This document shows positions 25,540 to 36,282 of a DNA stretch of 64,000 bases, piece by piece. This stretch comes from Cohnella sp. AR92. GTDB taxonomy: Bacteria > Bacillota > Bacilli > Paenibacillales > Paenibacillaceae. Made by a program: the position numbers and the translations under genes. Position 1 is the first letter of the stretch; each line of letters opens with the position of its first letter. The stretch is taken from positions 186,001-250,000 of the forward strand of contig NZ_RZJR01000003.1 in assembly GCF_003990975.1 (NCBI RefSeq), written 5' to 3'. Below the pieces are notes generated by a model. The model was not told the DNA's origin, did no database searches, and saw nothing but the letters and a program-made list of their open reading frames with translations.

Positions 25540-25779
25540 ATGCTGCGGAAAGTCGCCCAAGCGCCGATCCGTTTCTATCGAACGTTTATTTCTCCGCTGA
25601 AGCCTCCGACTTGCCGATTCGCTCCCACCTGCTCCGCGTATGCGCTGGAAGCGATCGAAGTCCATGGAGTCCTGAAGGGGAGCGGCCTGGCCGTCGTTCG
25701 CATCTGCAAATGCCATCCTTTTCACCCGGGCGGTTTCGATCCCGTTCCCGAACGCAAGAAGCCGAAGGGCCGGGCTTGA
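25540..25779 (+). CDS. yidD: Membrane protein insertion efficiency factor YidD
   Basis: A 79-residue protein that supports YidC/SecYEG-mediated membrane insertion at the inner face of the membrane. An amphipathic N-terminus ([13 protein letters not shown]) is followed by [15 protein letters not shown] and [15 protein letters not shown], the three-cysteine family signature. GGGGAGATGAAGAG precedes the ATG. The downstream metS promoter begins inside its last codons. Confidence 0.93.
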   Translation: MLRKVAQAPIRFYRTFISPLKPPTCRFAPTCSAYALEAIEVHGVLKGSGLAVVRICKCHPFHPGGFDPVPERKKPKGRA

Positions 25780-25804
25780 CAGCGGTGTCGAACTTCCGTA
25801 AGAT
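25776..25804 (+). promoter_or_regulatory. Promoter of the metS T-box leader
   Basis: Consensus TTGACA (25776-25781), 17-bp spacer, TAAGAT (25799-25804). The start is expected near 25811, about 335 nt upstream of the coding start. Confidence 0.8.
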
Positions 25805-25824
25805 GGTTGCAATAGTCGAATATT

Positions 25825-28167
<2,343 letters not shown>

Positions 28168-28184
28168 AGAGGAACGTATAGAAG

Positions 28185-28226
28185 GCCGCCCCGCAGGTCG
28201 TTTGATCCTGCGGGGCGGTTTTTTTG
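28185..28226 (+). terminator. Terminator after metG
   Basis: CCGCCCCGCAGG pairs with CCTGCGGGGCGG, followed by seven T. Confidence 0.92.
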
Positions 28227-28485
28227 ATTTAAGTACCAAGCGCAACGCTTCGGCTGACGCCTGCGCAACCTAGTTTTGTTTAGAGGAGTTAAGGCGAAAA
28301 TGAATACTAGCTGCATAGCAAGGGATCTCTTCTCTATCTCTTCTAAGCTAACTTCAAGCACCAACGGCTCAACGAGACTAGTCAAGCGCCAGTACGCAGC
28401 AGCTACCGCTTCAATTATCTCGCTGATACATCCCAATCGCTCTATCCCGCCAATCGCCTCGCCTATTTTCCAAAGGGTAAATCGG
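28227..28485. other. Intergenic region between metG and the zinc operon
   Basis: No convincing gene. A frame starting at an ATG at 28300, preceded by AGAGGAG, would encode 73 residues rich in Ser, Thr and Ala, but it runs through the znu promoter and Zur-type site, and a 146-codon minus-strand frame overlaps the metG terminator. Both are doubtful. Confidence 0.4.
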
Positions 28486-28515
28486 TTGACAGCGGCAAAT
28501 CACTCGGAGTATACT
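28486..28515 (+). promoter_or_regulatory. Promoter of the znu operon
   Basis: TTGACA (28486-28491), 18-bp spacer, TATACT (28510-28515). Expected start near 28522, inside the Zur-type site. Confidence 0.8.
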
Positions 28516-28519
28516 CCTT

Positions 28520-28541
28520 AAAGCGTAATTAATACGATTAA
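28520..28541. promoter_or_regulatory. Zur box (zinc-responsive repressor site)
   Basis: AAGCGTAATTAATACGATTA is very close to the Bacillus Zur consensus TCGTAATnATTACGATT (two changes in that 17-nt core). It covers the expected transcription start of znuA, which fits repression under zinc sufficiency. Confidence 0.75.
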
Positions 28542-28560
28542 GAGAAAGTTGGGACAGGAA

Positions 28561-29511
28561 ATGCGGTTAAGAAGGGCAGGTTTGCCGATCGCGCTGCTGT
28601 TGGCAATCGCCATGCTCGCCGGCTGCGGGGAGCAGAAGACGACCTTCGTAGAAGGCAAAGTGAACGTCGTAACGACCTTTTACCCTCTCTATTATCTAGC
28701 GACCGAGATAGGCGGAGAAGACGCCAATGTGGTCAATCTGATTCCCACTGGGGTGGAGCCGCACGATTGGACTCCGAAGAGCAAGGACCTGCAGGTCGCT
28801 TCCAAGGCCCAATTGTTCATCTATAACGGAGCGGGGCTGGAAGGGTGGGCCGAGGATTTCCTTCATGGAACGAAGTCCAACGGCAGCCTGAAGATCGTAG
28901 AAGCGAGCGCGGGCATCTCTCTGATCTCCGGCAACCCGGAGGAAGAAGAACATGGGCATTCCAACGAAGAAGGACACGATCACGCTTCGAACGTCGATCC
29001 GCATACGTGGGTCAGCCCGAAATCTTCTCTCGTGATGGCGGATAATATTCGCAAGGCGTTGATCGATTCGGATCCGGCGCATGAAGCCGCATACGAGTCG
29101 CGGTACGAGGACCTGAAGAACCGCCTGGCCGCGCTCGACGAGAAGTTCACGCGGGAGCTTGGCGCGGTGCCGAATCGGAATATCGTCGTCACCCATCAGG
29201 CGTTCGGCTATCTGGCGCGGGATTACGGCTTGAACCAAGTGGCGATCATGGGCTTGTCCCCGGAAGCGGAGCCGCGCTCGCAGGATCTGCTGAATGTCGC
29301 CAAGTTCGTCAAAGAGAACAAGATTCGAACGATATTCTTCGAGGAGCTCGTATCGAGCCAACTGGCGAAGACGATCTCGAGCGAAGCGAAAGTGGAAATC
29401 GACGTGCTGAATCCGATCGAAGGCTTGACCCCGAAACAGAAGAAGGCAGGCGAGAATTATATCTCGCTGATGGAGAAAAATTTGCAAAACCTGGTCAAGG
29501 CATTACAATGA
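28561..29511 (+). CDS. znuA: Zinc ABC transporter substrate-binding lipoprotein ZnuA
   Basis: A 316-residue cluster A-I binding protein that captures zinc outside the cell for the ZnuBC transporter. A lipobox (LAGC, Cys at about residue 21) anchors it. VTTFYPLYYLA, EPHDWTPKSKD and VVTHQAFGYLARDYG supply metal-ligand histidines, and a His/Glu-rich loop at about 130-148 (EEEEHGHSNEEGHDH) is typical of zinc binders. An in-frame TTG at 28549 exists, but the ATG at 28561 begins a proper signal peptide. First gene of znuA-znuC-znuB, behind a Zur-type box. Confidence 0.94.
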   Translation: MRLRRAGLPIALLLAIAMLAGCGEQKTTFVEGKVNVVTTFYPLYYLATEIGGEDANVVNLIPTGVEPHDWTPKSKDLQVASKAQLFIYNGAGLEGWAEDFLHGTKSNGSLKIVEASAGISLISGNPEEEEHGHSNEEGHDHASNVDPHTWVSPKSSLVMADNIRKALIDSDPAHEAAYESRYEDLKNRLAALDEKFTRELGAVPNRNIVVTHQAFGYLARDYGLNQVAIMGLSPEAEPRSQDLLNVAKFVKENKIRTIFFEELVSSQLAKTISSEAKVEIDVLNPIEGLTPKQKKAGENYISLMEKNLQNLVKALQ

Positions 29512-29533
29512 AAGACTGGAAGGAGTTGAAGCT

Positions 29534-30304
29534 ATGAGGAATGACCATCTATCGAATGTCCCTTCCTGCCATCAGGAGATCGTCACGCTAGACAACGTCA
29601 GCTATTCCTACGGGTCGCAGCAGGTGCTTAGCGGAGTCGACTTCGTTGCCCGCGAACGCGATTTTATCGGACTCATCGGTTCGAACGGCGCCGGCAAAAC
29701 AACGCTGCTCCGCATGATCGTCGGCTTGATCAAGCCGGTGTCCGGAGAGATCCGTTTGTTCGGCACCCCGATGTCCCGGTTCAAGGATTGGCAGCTGATC
29801 GGCTATGTGCCGCAGCGCAATCACTTCAATCCGCTGTTTCCCGCTACGGTCAGAGAAGTGGTTCTCTCCGGGCTTTACGGACGGCGCAAGCTGTTCAAGC
29901 GGATGACGAAGGAAGACCATATTCGCGCCGAGGATGCGCTCAATACGATGAAGATCCGCGATCTGGCGGAGAAAAGGATCGGGGAGCTGTCGGGCGGGCA
30001 GCAGCAGAGGGTGTTTCTGGCGCGGGCTCTGATCAACAATCCGAAGCTGCTCATTCTGGACGAGCCGATGTCGGGAATCGATACCGAGACCCAGAACAAC
30101 TTCTTTAACCTGCTGCTGCATATGCACAACCGGCACAACATCACCTTCCTGATGGTATCGCACGACATGGAGATGGTACGCTCCTACCTGGGGGAGACCC
30201 CGAAGAGCACGAGCGGCAAGCTGTCTTTCCATGTCAGGCACTCGCATGATCTAGAGGATTGCGTCGAGACGGATCTCCTGCATTCCTTGCGGAAAGAAGG
30301 GTAG
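29534..30304 (+). CDS. znuC: Zinc ABC transporter ATP-binding protein ZnuC
   Basis: A 256-residue ABC ATPase powering zinc import. Walker A is GSNGAGKTT, the signature is LSGGQQQR and Walker B LLILDEP, followed by the His-loop VSHDMEM. GGAAGGAG precedes the ATG, 22 nt after znuA and 6 nt before znuB. Confidence 0.93.
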   Translation: MRNDHLSNVPSCHQEIVTLDNVSYSYGSQQVLSGVDFVARERDFIGLIGSNGAGKTTLLRMIVGLIKPVSGEIRLFGTPMSRFKDWQLIGYVPQRNHFNPLFPATVREVVLSGLYGRRKLFKRMTKEDHIRAEDALNTMKIRDLAEKRIGELSGGQQQRVFLARALINNPKLLILDEPMSGIDTETQNNFFNLLLHMHNRHNITFLMVSHDMEMVRSYLGETPKSTSGKLSFHVRHSHDLEDCVETDLLHSLRKEG

Positions 30305-30310
30305 AGGGCT

Positions 30311-31114
30311 TTGGAACTGTTAACGGCCGAGTTTTTTCAACGCGCGCTTATCGGCGGCGCCCTGATCGCCATTACCTCCCCGCTGCTAGGGCTGTTCCTT
30401 GTCTTAAGAAGGCTAGCGATGATCGGAGACACGTTGTCTCATGTCAGCATCGCAGGCGTAGCGCTGGGTTTCCTCATTAACGTCTATCCGGTAGCGGTCG
30501 GACTAGTCTTCGCGATTATCGCCTCTTTCGGAATCGAGGCGCTGCGGCGTAGATACCGTTCTTTCGCGGAATTATCCATCGCCATCATCATGTCGGGAGG
30601 AATCGCTCTCGCTTCCCTCTTGTTCACCGTGGGAAAAGGGTATAACCTAGATGTGAACTCCTATTTGTTCGGCAGCATCTACACGCTGGACAATACGGAT
30701 ATTCTGATCATCGCCATCGTTACCGTTATCGTCCTTGGAATCGTGCTTGCGCTGAAGAAGGAGCTGTTCCTTCTTACGTTTGACGAGGATGCCGCGTCGG
30801 TCAGCGGATTGCCGGTCCGTTACTTCAATATCCTGGTCAGCATTCTGACCGCTCTAGTGATCAGCGCCTCGATCAAGATCGTCGGAGCCTTGCTCGTCTC
30901 CGCGCTGCTGACCATTCCGGCGGCCTGCAGCCTGGTCCTCTCGAAGAGCTTCCGCCAATCCATCGTTCTCGTCGTCGTCATCGGCGAGGCGGCCGTCGTG
31001 TTCGGCTTGTGGATGGCAGGCGTCTGGAACCTGGCTCCGGGGGGCACGATCGTTTTGCTTCTGATTGCCATTCTGCTAGCATCACTGGCGATGTCTCGCA
31101 AAATAAGAGTATAA
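30311..31114 (+). CDS. znuB: Zinc ABC transporter permease ZnuB
   Basis: A 267-residue membrane permease (ABC-3 family) with about eight helices, forming the zinc channel with ZnuA and ZnuC. LVLRRLAMIGDTLSHVSIAG is the family's hallmark region. The start is TTG at 30311, with a GAAGG-like site in the 3' end of znuC. Confidence 0.92.
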   Translation: MELLTAEFFQRALIGGALIAITSPLLGLFLVLRRLAMIGDTLSHVSIAGVALGFLINVYPVAVGLVFAIIASFGIEALRRRYRSFAELSIAIIMSGGIALASLLFTVGKGYNLDVNSYLFGSIYTLDNTDILIIAIVTVIVLGIVLALKKELFLLTFDEDAASVSGLPVRYFNILVSILTALVISASIKIVGALLVSALLTIPAACSLVLSKSFRQSIVLVVVIGEAAVVFGLWMAGVWNLAPGGTIVLLLIAILLASLAMSRKIRV

Positions 31115-31133
31115 AGCAGGAGCGTGGCTAACG

Positions 31134-31844
31134 TTGAATGAAGTCAATATCGGCATAGCTTTCGCGGGGGGACTGGCTTCCTTCATCTCCCCGTGCTGTT
31201 TGCCCTTATATCCGTCTTATTTGTCCTACATAACCGGAATTTCCGTCACCCAGCTGAAGTCCGATACCAGCCGCAGCGTACGGACGAAGACCATGGCGCA
31301 TACGTTCTTCTTTATCCTTGGATTCTCCTTCGTCTTCTTCACGCTCAGCTATACGGCGAATGCGTTCGCCTCGACGTTCCGGGAGTATCAGGACCCGATT
31401 CGCCAGATCTCGGCGCTGCTGATCATCTTGATGGGCTTGTTCCTCTTGGGCGTGTTCCAGCCGCAGCTTCTGATGAAGGAGCGGAAAATGAACATGAGTT
31501 GGAGGCCTGCGGGCTACGTGGGGTCGTTCATCTTCGGAGTCGGCTTCTCCGCGGGCTGGTCTCCTTGCGTGGGGCCCATCCTGTCTTCGATCCTTGCGCT
31601 CGCCGCCAGCCAGCCCGGTACCTGGGCGAGCATGACGGCCGCTTATTCGCTCGGCTTCGGCGTTCCGTTCTTCGTGCTGGCCTTCTTCATCGGATCGACT
31701 CGCTGGATTCTGAAATATTCCAACCTGCTGATGAAGATCGGCGGCGTCCTGATGATCGTGATGGGCATTCTGCTGTTCACGGATCGCATGACATCGATTA
31801 CGATCTGGCTGAACGGAATCACTCCGGACTGGCTTAAGTTCTAA
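31134..31844 (+). CDS. ccdA: CcdA-family thiol-disulfide electron carrier (cytochrome c biogenesis)
   Basis: A 236-residue protein with six membrane segments of the DsbD transmembrane/CcdA family, which passes reducing power across the membrane to extracytoplasmic thiol-disulfide proteins. The Cys pair sites are SPCCLPLYPSY near the N-terminus and WSPCVGPIL in the middle. In B. subtilis CcdA serves cytochrome c maturation and endospore ResA/StoA. The start is TTG at 31134 after a GCAGGAG site, 19 nt after znuB, so it may be co-transcribed with the zinc operon. Confidence 0.9.
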   Translation: MNEVNIGIAFAGGLASFISPCCLPLYPSYLSYITGISVTQLKSDTSRSVRTKTMAHTFFFILGFSFVFFTLSYTANAFASTFREYQDPIRQISALLIILMGLFLLGVFQPQLLMKERKMNMSWRPAGYVGSFIFGVGFSAGWSPCVGPILSSILALAASQPGTWASMTAAYSLGFGVPFFVLAFFIGSTRWILKYSNLLMKIGGVLMIVMGILLFTDRMTSITIWLNGITPDWLKF

Positions 31845-31873
31845 GAAGGCCAAAGGCGGCGAAGCCGCCGCCT

Positions 31874-32887
31874 TCAGGTGAAGTATTCGATCTTCGCTTT
31901 CGGGAAATGAGCGAAGATCTGCTCTGTGATATATTCGCGCAATGCGTCTGCCTGCTCGTCCGGGTAGACGTATTTGTGTTGGACCCAGCGTCCCCATTTC
32001 TTTTTGCGCTTCGCCTCATCCATCTCCAGCCTCGTCTTGGGGTAACGCTTCTCGATCGTGCTTTTCGCCGTCTTCGTGAAGCGATGCTGGATCAGCTCGA
32101 AGGTCAGATCGGCGGAGGCCTCCTCGGGCAATGCGGCCCCCAGCTTGCGCAGCAGCTCTCCGTATCCTTCCTGCCAGCCGTCATACCAGATGATCGGAGC
32201 GATGATGAAGCCCAGCGGATAGCCGGCCTTGGCGATCTTGCCGGCGGCTTCGATCCGTTCCGCGAAGCGGGAGGTGGCGGGTTCGAAGTTCTTGATCACG
32301 TAATCGGCATTCACGCTGAAGCGGATGCGGGTATTCCCATTGTGCTTAAGCGAGAGGAGCGGTTCGACGTGATGGTATTTGGTCACGAAGCGAAGGCGTC
32401 CGAGCGGCTCGTTCGCCATGAAGGTGATGGTGTCCGCAAGCGATCCCGTCAAGTGCTCCAATCCGACGGGGTCGGATGTGCAGGCGGCCTCGAAGCCTTC
32501 GATATTGACGTACACCCGGACATAAGGCTTGGCGCCGAGAGTCGTCTGCAGATAGCAATAATGGCAATGCCCCATGCAGCCGGTCGAGAGAGGCAGCGCG
32601 TATTCCGCGGACGGCTTGGACGTATCGAAGGTCAGCGTCTTGCGCAGGCCGACGACAAGCGTGCGCTTCGCTACTTTATACTGCTCCAGCTCGGTGTCTC
32701 CGGGCAGTCCGGTAATTCGATTATGGGAGGTCGTCGTCCGGTAAGGAATGTTCCGCTCCTTCACCCATTCCAGGATACGCTGCCCCTTGGGGTAATCGAG
32801 CGAAGCCGGCTCGAAATAGACGAGCTCCGGAACGAACAGGGGCGTCTCCCTCGCTTGGCGAGGACGGTCGGGGGTCATTAGGGTCAT
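31874..32887 (-). CDS. splB: Spore photoproduct lyase
   Basis: A 337-residue radical-SAM enzyme that reverses the UV-induced thymine dimer (spore photoproduct) in DNA during germination. The cluster motif is C-x3-C-x2-C in STGCMGHCHYCYLQT. Length matches B. subtilis SplB (about 342). The frame is open to 32971, but the ATG at 32887 has AAAGGAGA upstream on the minus strand. A candidate sigma-G promoter lies 28-57 nt further upstream. No splA regulator gene is seen next to it. Confidence 0.96.
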   Translation of the reverse strand: MTLMTPDRPRQARETPLFVPELVYFEPASLDYPKGQRILEWVKERNIPYRTTTSHNRITGLPGDTELEQYKVAKRTLVVGLRKTLTFDTSKPSAEYALPLSTGCMGHCHYCYLQTTLGAKPYVRVYVNIEGFEAACTSDPVGLEHLTGSLADTITFMANEPLGRLRFVTKYHHVEPLLSLKHNGNTRIRFSVNADYVIKNFEPATSRFAERIEAAGKIAKAGYPLGFIIAPIIWYDGWQEGYGELLRKLGAALPEEASADLTFELIQHRFTKTAKSTIEKRYPKTRLEMDEAKRKKKWGRWVQHKYVYPDEQADALREYITEQIFAHFPKAKIEYFT

Positions 32888-32914
32888 CGTCGCTATCTCC
32901 TTTCGGTTGGCTAT

Positions 32915-32944
32915 TAGTGTGCGCATAGGCGGGCATGGAATGCA
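32915..32944 (-). promoter_or_regulatory. Candidate sigma-G promoter of splB
   Basis: Read on the minus strand: TGCATT (32944-32939), a 17-bp spacer, then CACACTA (32921-32915), close to the forespore sigma-G pattern TGMATA / CATACTA. The B. subtilis splB operon is known to be sigma-G dependent. Confidence 0.55.
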
Positions 32945-33032
32945 GGCTCGAACGGTGTCAACATCCGCCAATCCTTGGCGAATGCCTGTCCGATTCTGGT
33001 ATGATGACGCTTCCGGTTTTGCGATGGAACAC

Positions 33033-33062
33033 TTGCTCCTGCTCTTTCCGCTGGTGTATGAT
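33033..33062 (+). promoter_or_regulatory. Promoter of mntR
   Basis: TTGCTC (33033-33038), 18-bp spacer, TATGAT (33057-33062), 39 nt upstream of the mntR start. Confidence 0.55.
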
Positions 33063-33100
33063 ACTAAGAGCTAGTGACTGTCGGGAAAGGGGGAGCCGCA

Positions 33101-33523
33101 TTGCCGACCCCAAGTATGGAAGATTATCTGGAACGGATCTATCGCCTGATCGATGAGAAGGGCTATGCTCGCGTTTCGGATATCGCCGAAGGGCTGGAGG
33201 TGCATCCTTCTTCCGTAACCAAGATGATACAGAAGTTGGACAAGGACAATTACCTCATCTATGAGAAGTATCGCGGACTCGTATTGACGCCTAAGGGCAA
33301 GAAGGTGGGCAAGAGACTCGTCGACCGGCATCATCTGCTGGAGACTTTCTTGACGACGATCGGCGTCCAGGAAGAGAACATCTATCGGGATGTCGAAGGA
33401 ATCGAGCATCATCTTAGCTGGGATTCGATCACGTGCATCGAGACGCTCGTCGAATACTTCCGTAAGGACCCTGCGAGGCTGGAAGAGCTTCAGAGCGTAC
33501 GAGCTGAATTGGACAAGGATTAA
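33101..33523 (+). CDS. mntR: Manganese-responsive transcriptional regulator MntR
   Basis: A 140-residue DtxR-family repressor of manganese uptake. With the TTG at 33101 as start, the metal ligands fall at D8, E11, H77, E99, E102 and H103, exactly the B. subtilis MntR numbering, which fixes the start; AAGGGGGAG lies 6 nt upstream and the longer GTG-initiated frame at 33074 would shift it. The winged helix ([20 protein letters not shown]) is near-identical in pattern to the Bacillus protein. Called yqhN in B. subtilis and in its syntenic place. Confidence 0.96.
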   Translation: MPTPSMEDYLERIYRLIDEKGYARVSDIAEGLEVHPSSVTKMIQKLDKDNYLIYEKYRGLVLTPKGKKVGKRLVDRHHLLETFLTTIGVQEENIYRDVEGIEHHLSWDSITCIETLVEYFRKDPARLEELQSVRAELDKD

Positions 33524-33530
33524 ACGACCG

Positions 33531-33578
33531 AAGGCCGTCCCGTCGGGTTCTAACGAACCTGGGGAACGGCCTTTTCCT
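33531..33578 (+). terminator. Terminator after mntR
   Basis: The 20-nt arms 33531-33550 and 33555-33574 pair with few mismatches (AAGGCCGT... with ...ACGGCCTT), then CCTTTTCC. Confidence 0.75.
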
Positions 33579-33652
33579 TATGTACTGCAAGGAAGGGGAG
33601 GCGCATAAGCTGGCATCGGAAGATTCTCCGAATCCCGGAACGGGGGAGTCCG

Positions 33653-34651
33653 ATGAAGGTGAACGGCGTGTTTGAAGGCGGAGGCGTGAAGGGGATCTCC
33701 TTGGTTGGCGCCGTTCGAGCGGCGGAGAGGAACGACGTGCAGTTCAACAAGGTTGCCGGCACCTCCTCGGGCAGCATCGTGGCGGCCTTGCTCGCGACCG
33801 GCTACACCGCATCCGAGATGAAATTCATCATCGAATCGACTCCGTTTGCCCGTTTTATGAGAAGAGCGCCTCTCTTTAACCTAAAGTTCATCGGCCCGGC
33901 GATTCGTCTGTTCTTGAAGAAAGGCTTGTATTCGGGAGAAGCGCTGGAGACTTGGGTACGGAACCTGCTGGCGGCCAAGGGAGTGCGAACCTTCGCGGAT
34001 CTTCCGCTAGGCAAGCTTAGAATAACCGCATCGGATATAACGAACGGAAGACTTCTCGTGCTGCCCGACGATATCGTCGACTACGGGATCGATCCTCTCA
34101 GCTTGGAAGTCGCCAAGGCGGTCCGGATGAGCGTCAGCATTCCGTATTTCTTCGATCCGGTGCTGATTCCCATGCCGTTCCCGACCAGCAGGGGCCGCAG
34201 GCACCGTAAGCTGGCGGAGGCGATTCGCTCCTCCTATATCGTGGACGGGGGAGTGCTGAGCAACTTTCCGTTATGGATTTTCGACAGTGACCAGGAGGGG
34301 CAGGAGGAGCCCGTCCCCGTGATCGGCTTCCAGATGGTCGGCCGCAACGACATGAAGGCGCATCGGATCGTCGGCCCGATCACGATGTTCCAGGCGATGT
34401 TCGAGACGATGCTCAGCGCTCACGACGAACGCTATATCGAACAGAACAACCGGGTTCGCACGATCAAGATTCCGACGCTCGGCGTGCGGACGACCGACTT
34501 CAATCTGACGAACGAGAAGAGCGAGAGCTTATACCAATCGGGGATGGAGGCGGGAGAGAAGTTTTTTCGGAATTGGGACCGCAAGACGGGCCGGCTGATG
34601 AACGGATCGGACGGCCCTTCCGTCACGATTCAATCGAACCGTAAAGAGTAA
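33653..34651 (+). CDS. Patatin-like phospholipase (YqhO family)
   Basis: A 332-residue serine esterase/phospholipase of the patatin family. The oxyanion glycine loop is GVFEGGGVKG (residues 5-14), the nucleophile elbow GTSSGS (about residue 36-41) and the catalytic dyad Asp VDGGVLSNFP (about 198). Likely cytoplasmic or membrane-associated; substrate unknown. GGGGGAG precedes the ATG. It sits where yqhO does in B. subtilis, downstream of mntR. Confidence 0.9.
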   Translation: MKVNGVFEGGGVKGISLVGAVRAAERNDVQFNKVAGTSSGSIVAALLATGYTASEMKFIIESTPFARFMRRAPLFNLKFIGPAIRLFLKKGLYSGEALETWVRNLLAAKGVRTFADLPLGKLRITASDITNGRLLVLPDDIVDYGIDPLSLEVAKAVRMSVSIPYFFDPVLIPMPFPTSRGRRHRKLAEAIRSSYIVDGGVLSNFPLWIFDSDQEGQEEPVPVIGFQMVGRNDMKAHRIVGPITMFQAMFETMLSAHDERYIEQNNRVRTIKIPTLGVRTTDFNLTNEKSESLYQSGMEAGEKFFRNWDRKTGRLMNGSDGPSVTIQSNRKE

Positions 34652-34673
34652 CGTATCAATCTCTTTGCAAAGA

Positions 34674-34708
34674 AAGACCCCGATAAGCCGGTTGGCTCTC
34701 GGGGTCTT
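34674..34708. terminator. Bidirectional terminator between convergent genes
   Basis: AAGACCCCGATAAGCC pairs with GGCTCTCGGGGTCTT; T-rich flanks are present on the minus strand (TTTCTTTGC) and weaker on the plus strand. Confidence 0.65.
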
Positions 34709-34721
34709 GTCGTTATGGCGG

Positions 34722-35054
34722 TCAATGGTAACGCGGAGGTTCTTCGTCGCGGTTCTTGTTGCCCTCGATGACCCGGAAGGCAGCATTGCGGCGTTTGGCG
34801 TTCTTGTCTTCCCGTTCTTTGGCAAGAGTCCTCCGCTGGCTCTTGACCGCCGCTTGCCTGTACTTCGCTCTATCGGAAGAGGCCGAGCCTCTTCTCCTCC
34901 AGGATGTCGGAGGGAACTTATACAGCAAGTACACGATGGCTACCAGCACGACGGGGATGATCAGCGAGGATGCGCCATGAATGATTCTGTTGAAGATGCC
35001 GATCGCGATCAAGGCGATCAGGACGATCCCTAGCGGGCCGAAACGTCTGTTCAT
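34722..35054 (-). CDS. Small membrane protein at the yqhP position
   Basis: A 110-residue protein: two closely spaced hydrophobic segments (about 7-25 and 30-47, IVLIALIAIGIF and SLIIPVVLVAIVYLLYKF) then a very basic tail (RRRGSASSDRAKYRQAAVK to the C-terminus). Its location between the patatin gene and yqhQ matches yqhP of B. subtilis, but I cannot confirm sequence relatedness. GAGGGGGAG lies upstream of the ATG on the minus strand. Function unknown. Confidence 0.65.
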   Translation of the reverse strand: MNRRFGPLGIVLIALIAIGIFNRIIHGASSLIIPVVLVAIVYLLYKFPPTSWRRRGSASSDRAKYRQAAVKSQRRTLAKEREDKNAKRRNAAFRVIEGNKNRDEEPPRYH

Positions 35055-35117
35055 GTCGTACTCCCCCTCAAGTCTGCAAGGTAGTTGGCGGCAAACCGCG
35101 CTTGGAACTTTGTAAAA

Positions 35118-36089
35118 TCAGGCCGAGACCGTAGCGGCCGCAGGCGTTCTCTGGCTGTATTCGCGATCGAGCTCCATCATCCGGTTAAAGGAAGCGATCG
35201 AGACGGCAACCTGCTCGTTGTTCGGCTCTTTGGTCGTCAGAAGCTGCAGCCACAATCCCGGGTAGCCCAGCCATCGAAGGACCGGAATGTCCCGCACGGC
35301 ATTCGTTGCCTTGAGCACCTCGTAAGCGATGCCGATGACGGCAGGCAGAAGGGCGATCCGGATCCAGATACGTTCCCAGACGGTATCCCAGTGGAAGATC
35401 GGGAACGAATAGATGATGACGCCGACGATGACGGTGAAGATGATGAAGCTGCTTCCGCAGCGATAGTGCAGGCGAGTCGCGCGCTGCACGTTCTCGACGG
35501 TCAGCTCGTCTCCGGCCTCATAGGCGCTGATGACCTTATGCTCGGCTCCGTGGTATTGGAACAGCCGCTTGATGATCGGCGTCTTGGAGATGAACCAGAG
35601 ATAGAAGAGCAAGAGCGCGATCTTGATAACGCCTTCCAGAATGTTGTGAAGCACTTTATTATCGAACATGCTGCCGAAAATTTCGCTCTCCAGGAAAGCC
35701 GGAACGGCCGCGAAAATGATTTTGCCGAAGACGAAGGACAGCACCCCGACCACCGCGACGCCGAGAATCATGGACAAGCTCCATTTTTCCTTCTCTTTGG
35801 CTTTGGCTGCCTCTTCGGGAGTCGACTCGTCCTCCGCGTATGCTTCCGCGGAGAAGTTGAGATGCTGCGAGCCTTTGGCGGAAGATTCGATGATGCCGAC
35901 GATTCCGCGAATGAACGGGATCTTCTTCAGCCCCTTCACGATATTCGGGGTCGAGCCTCTAGGTACCTCGTAATAAGCGATTTCTTGGTTCTTTCGTCTT
36001 ACTGCCGTGACGTTGACGTGCCGCCCTTGGAACATGACGCCTTCGATTACGGCCTGTCCTCCATATGCTGCGTTTGGTTGCTGAGCCAA
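35118..36089 (-). CDS. DUF1385 membrane protein (YqhQ family)
   Basis: A 323-residue membrane protein of the DUF1385 family. The conserved N-terminus YGGQAVIEGVMFQG and the motif YHGAEHKVISAYE, then CGSSFIIF, are diagnostic. About four membrane helices. The start is TTG at 36089 with AAGGTGA upstream, since no ATG fits the conserved N-terminus. Function is not established; the gene neighbours sporulation genes in Bacillales. Same position as yqhQ. Confidence 0.9.
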   Translation of the reverse strand: MAQQPNAAYGGQAVIEGVMFQGRHVNVTAVRRKNQEIAYYEVPRGSTPNIVKGLKKIPFIRGIVGIIESSAKGSQHLNFSAEAYAEDESTPEEAAKAKEKEKWSLSMILGVAVVGVLSFVFGKIIFAAVPAFLESEIFGSMFDNKVLHNILEGVIKIALLLFYLWFISKTPIIKRLFQYHGAEHKVISAYEAGDELTVENVQRATRLHYRCGSSFIIFTVIVGVIIYSFPIFHWDTVWERIWIRIALLPAVIGIAYEVLKATNAVRDIPVLRWLGYPGLWLQLLTTKEPNNEQVAVSIASFNRMMELDREYSQRTPAAATVSA

Positions 36090-36282
36090 GTGATCACCTT
36101 CTCTGTCTAGAACTAAGGAAGCAACGCTCCCAATATACGTTTATTTTACAGGAATCCAACTCACAATGCCACAGGGAACGGCTGCTCGGTATTCCAGGCG
36201 GGAAGGGCAAGGATTACGCAAGCAGGCCGAAGTCCATACTATCCTTACTATTCTCGAATCTTGAGGCGCAGGAGGAGATAAG

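Noticed and set aside
28276..28521. An 81-codon frame upstream of znuA (with an internal ATG at 28300 behind AGAGGAG)
   Set aside because: Despite the ribosome-site-like sequence it is Ser/Thr/Ala-rich and runs through the znu promoter; conservation would be needed to accept it.
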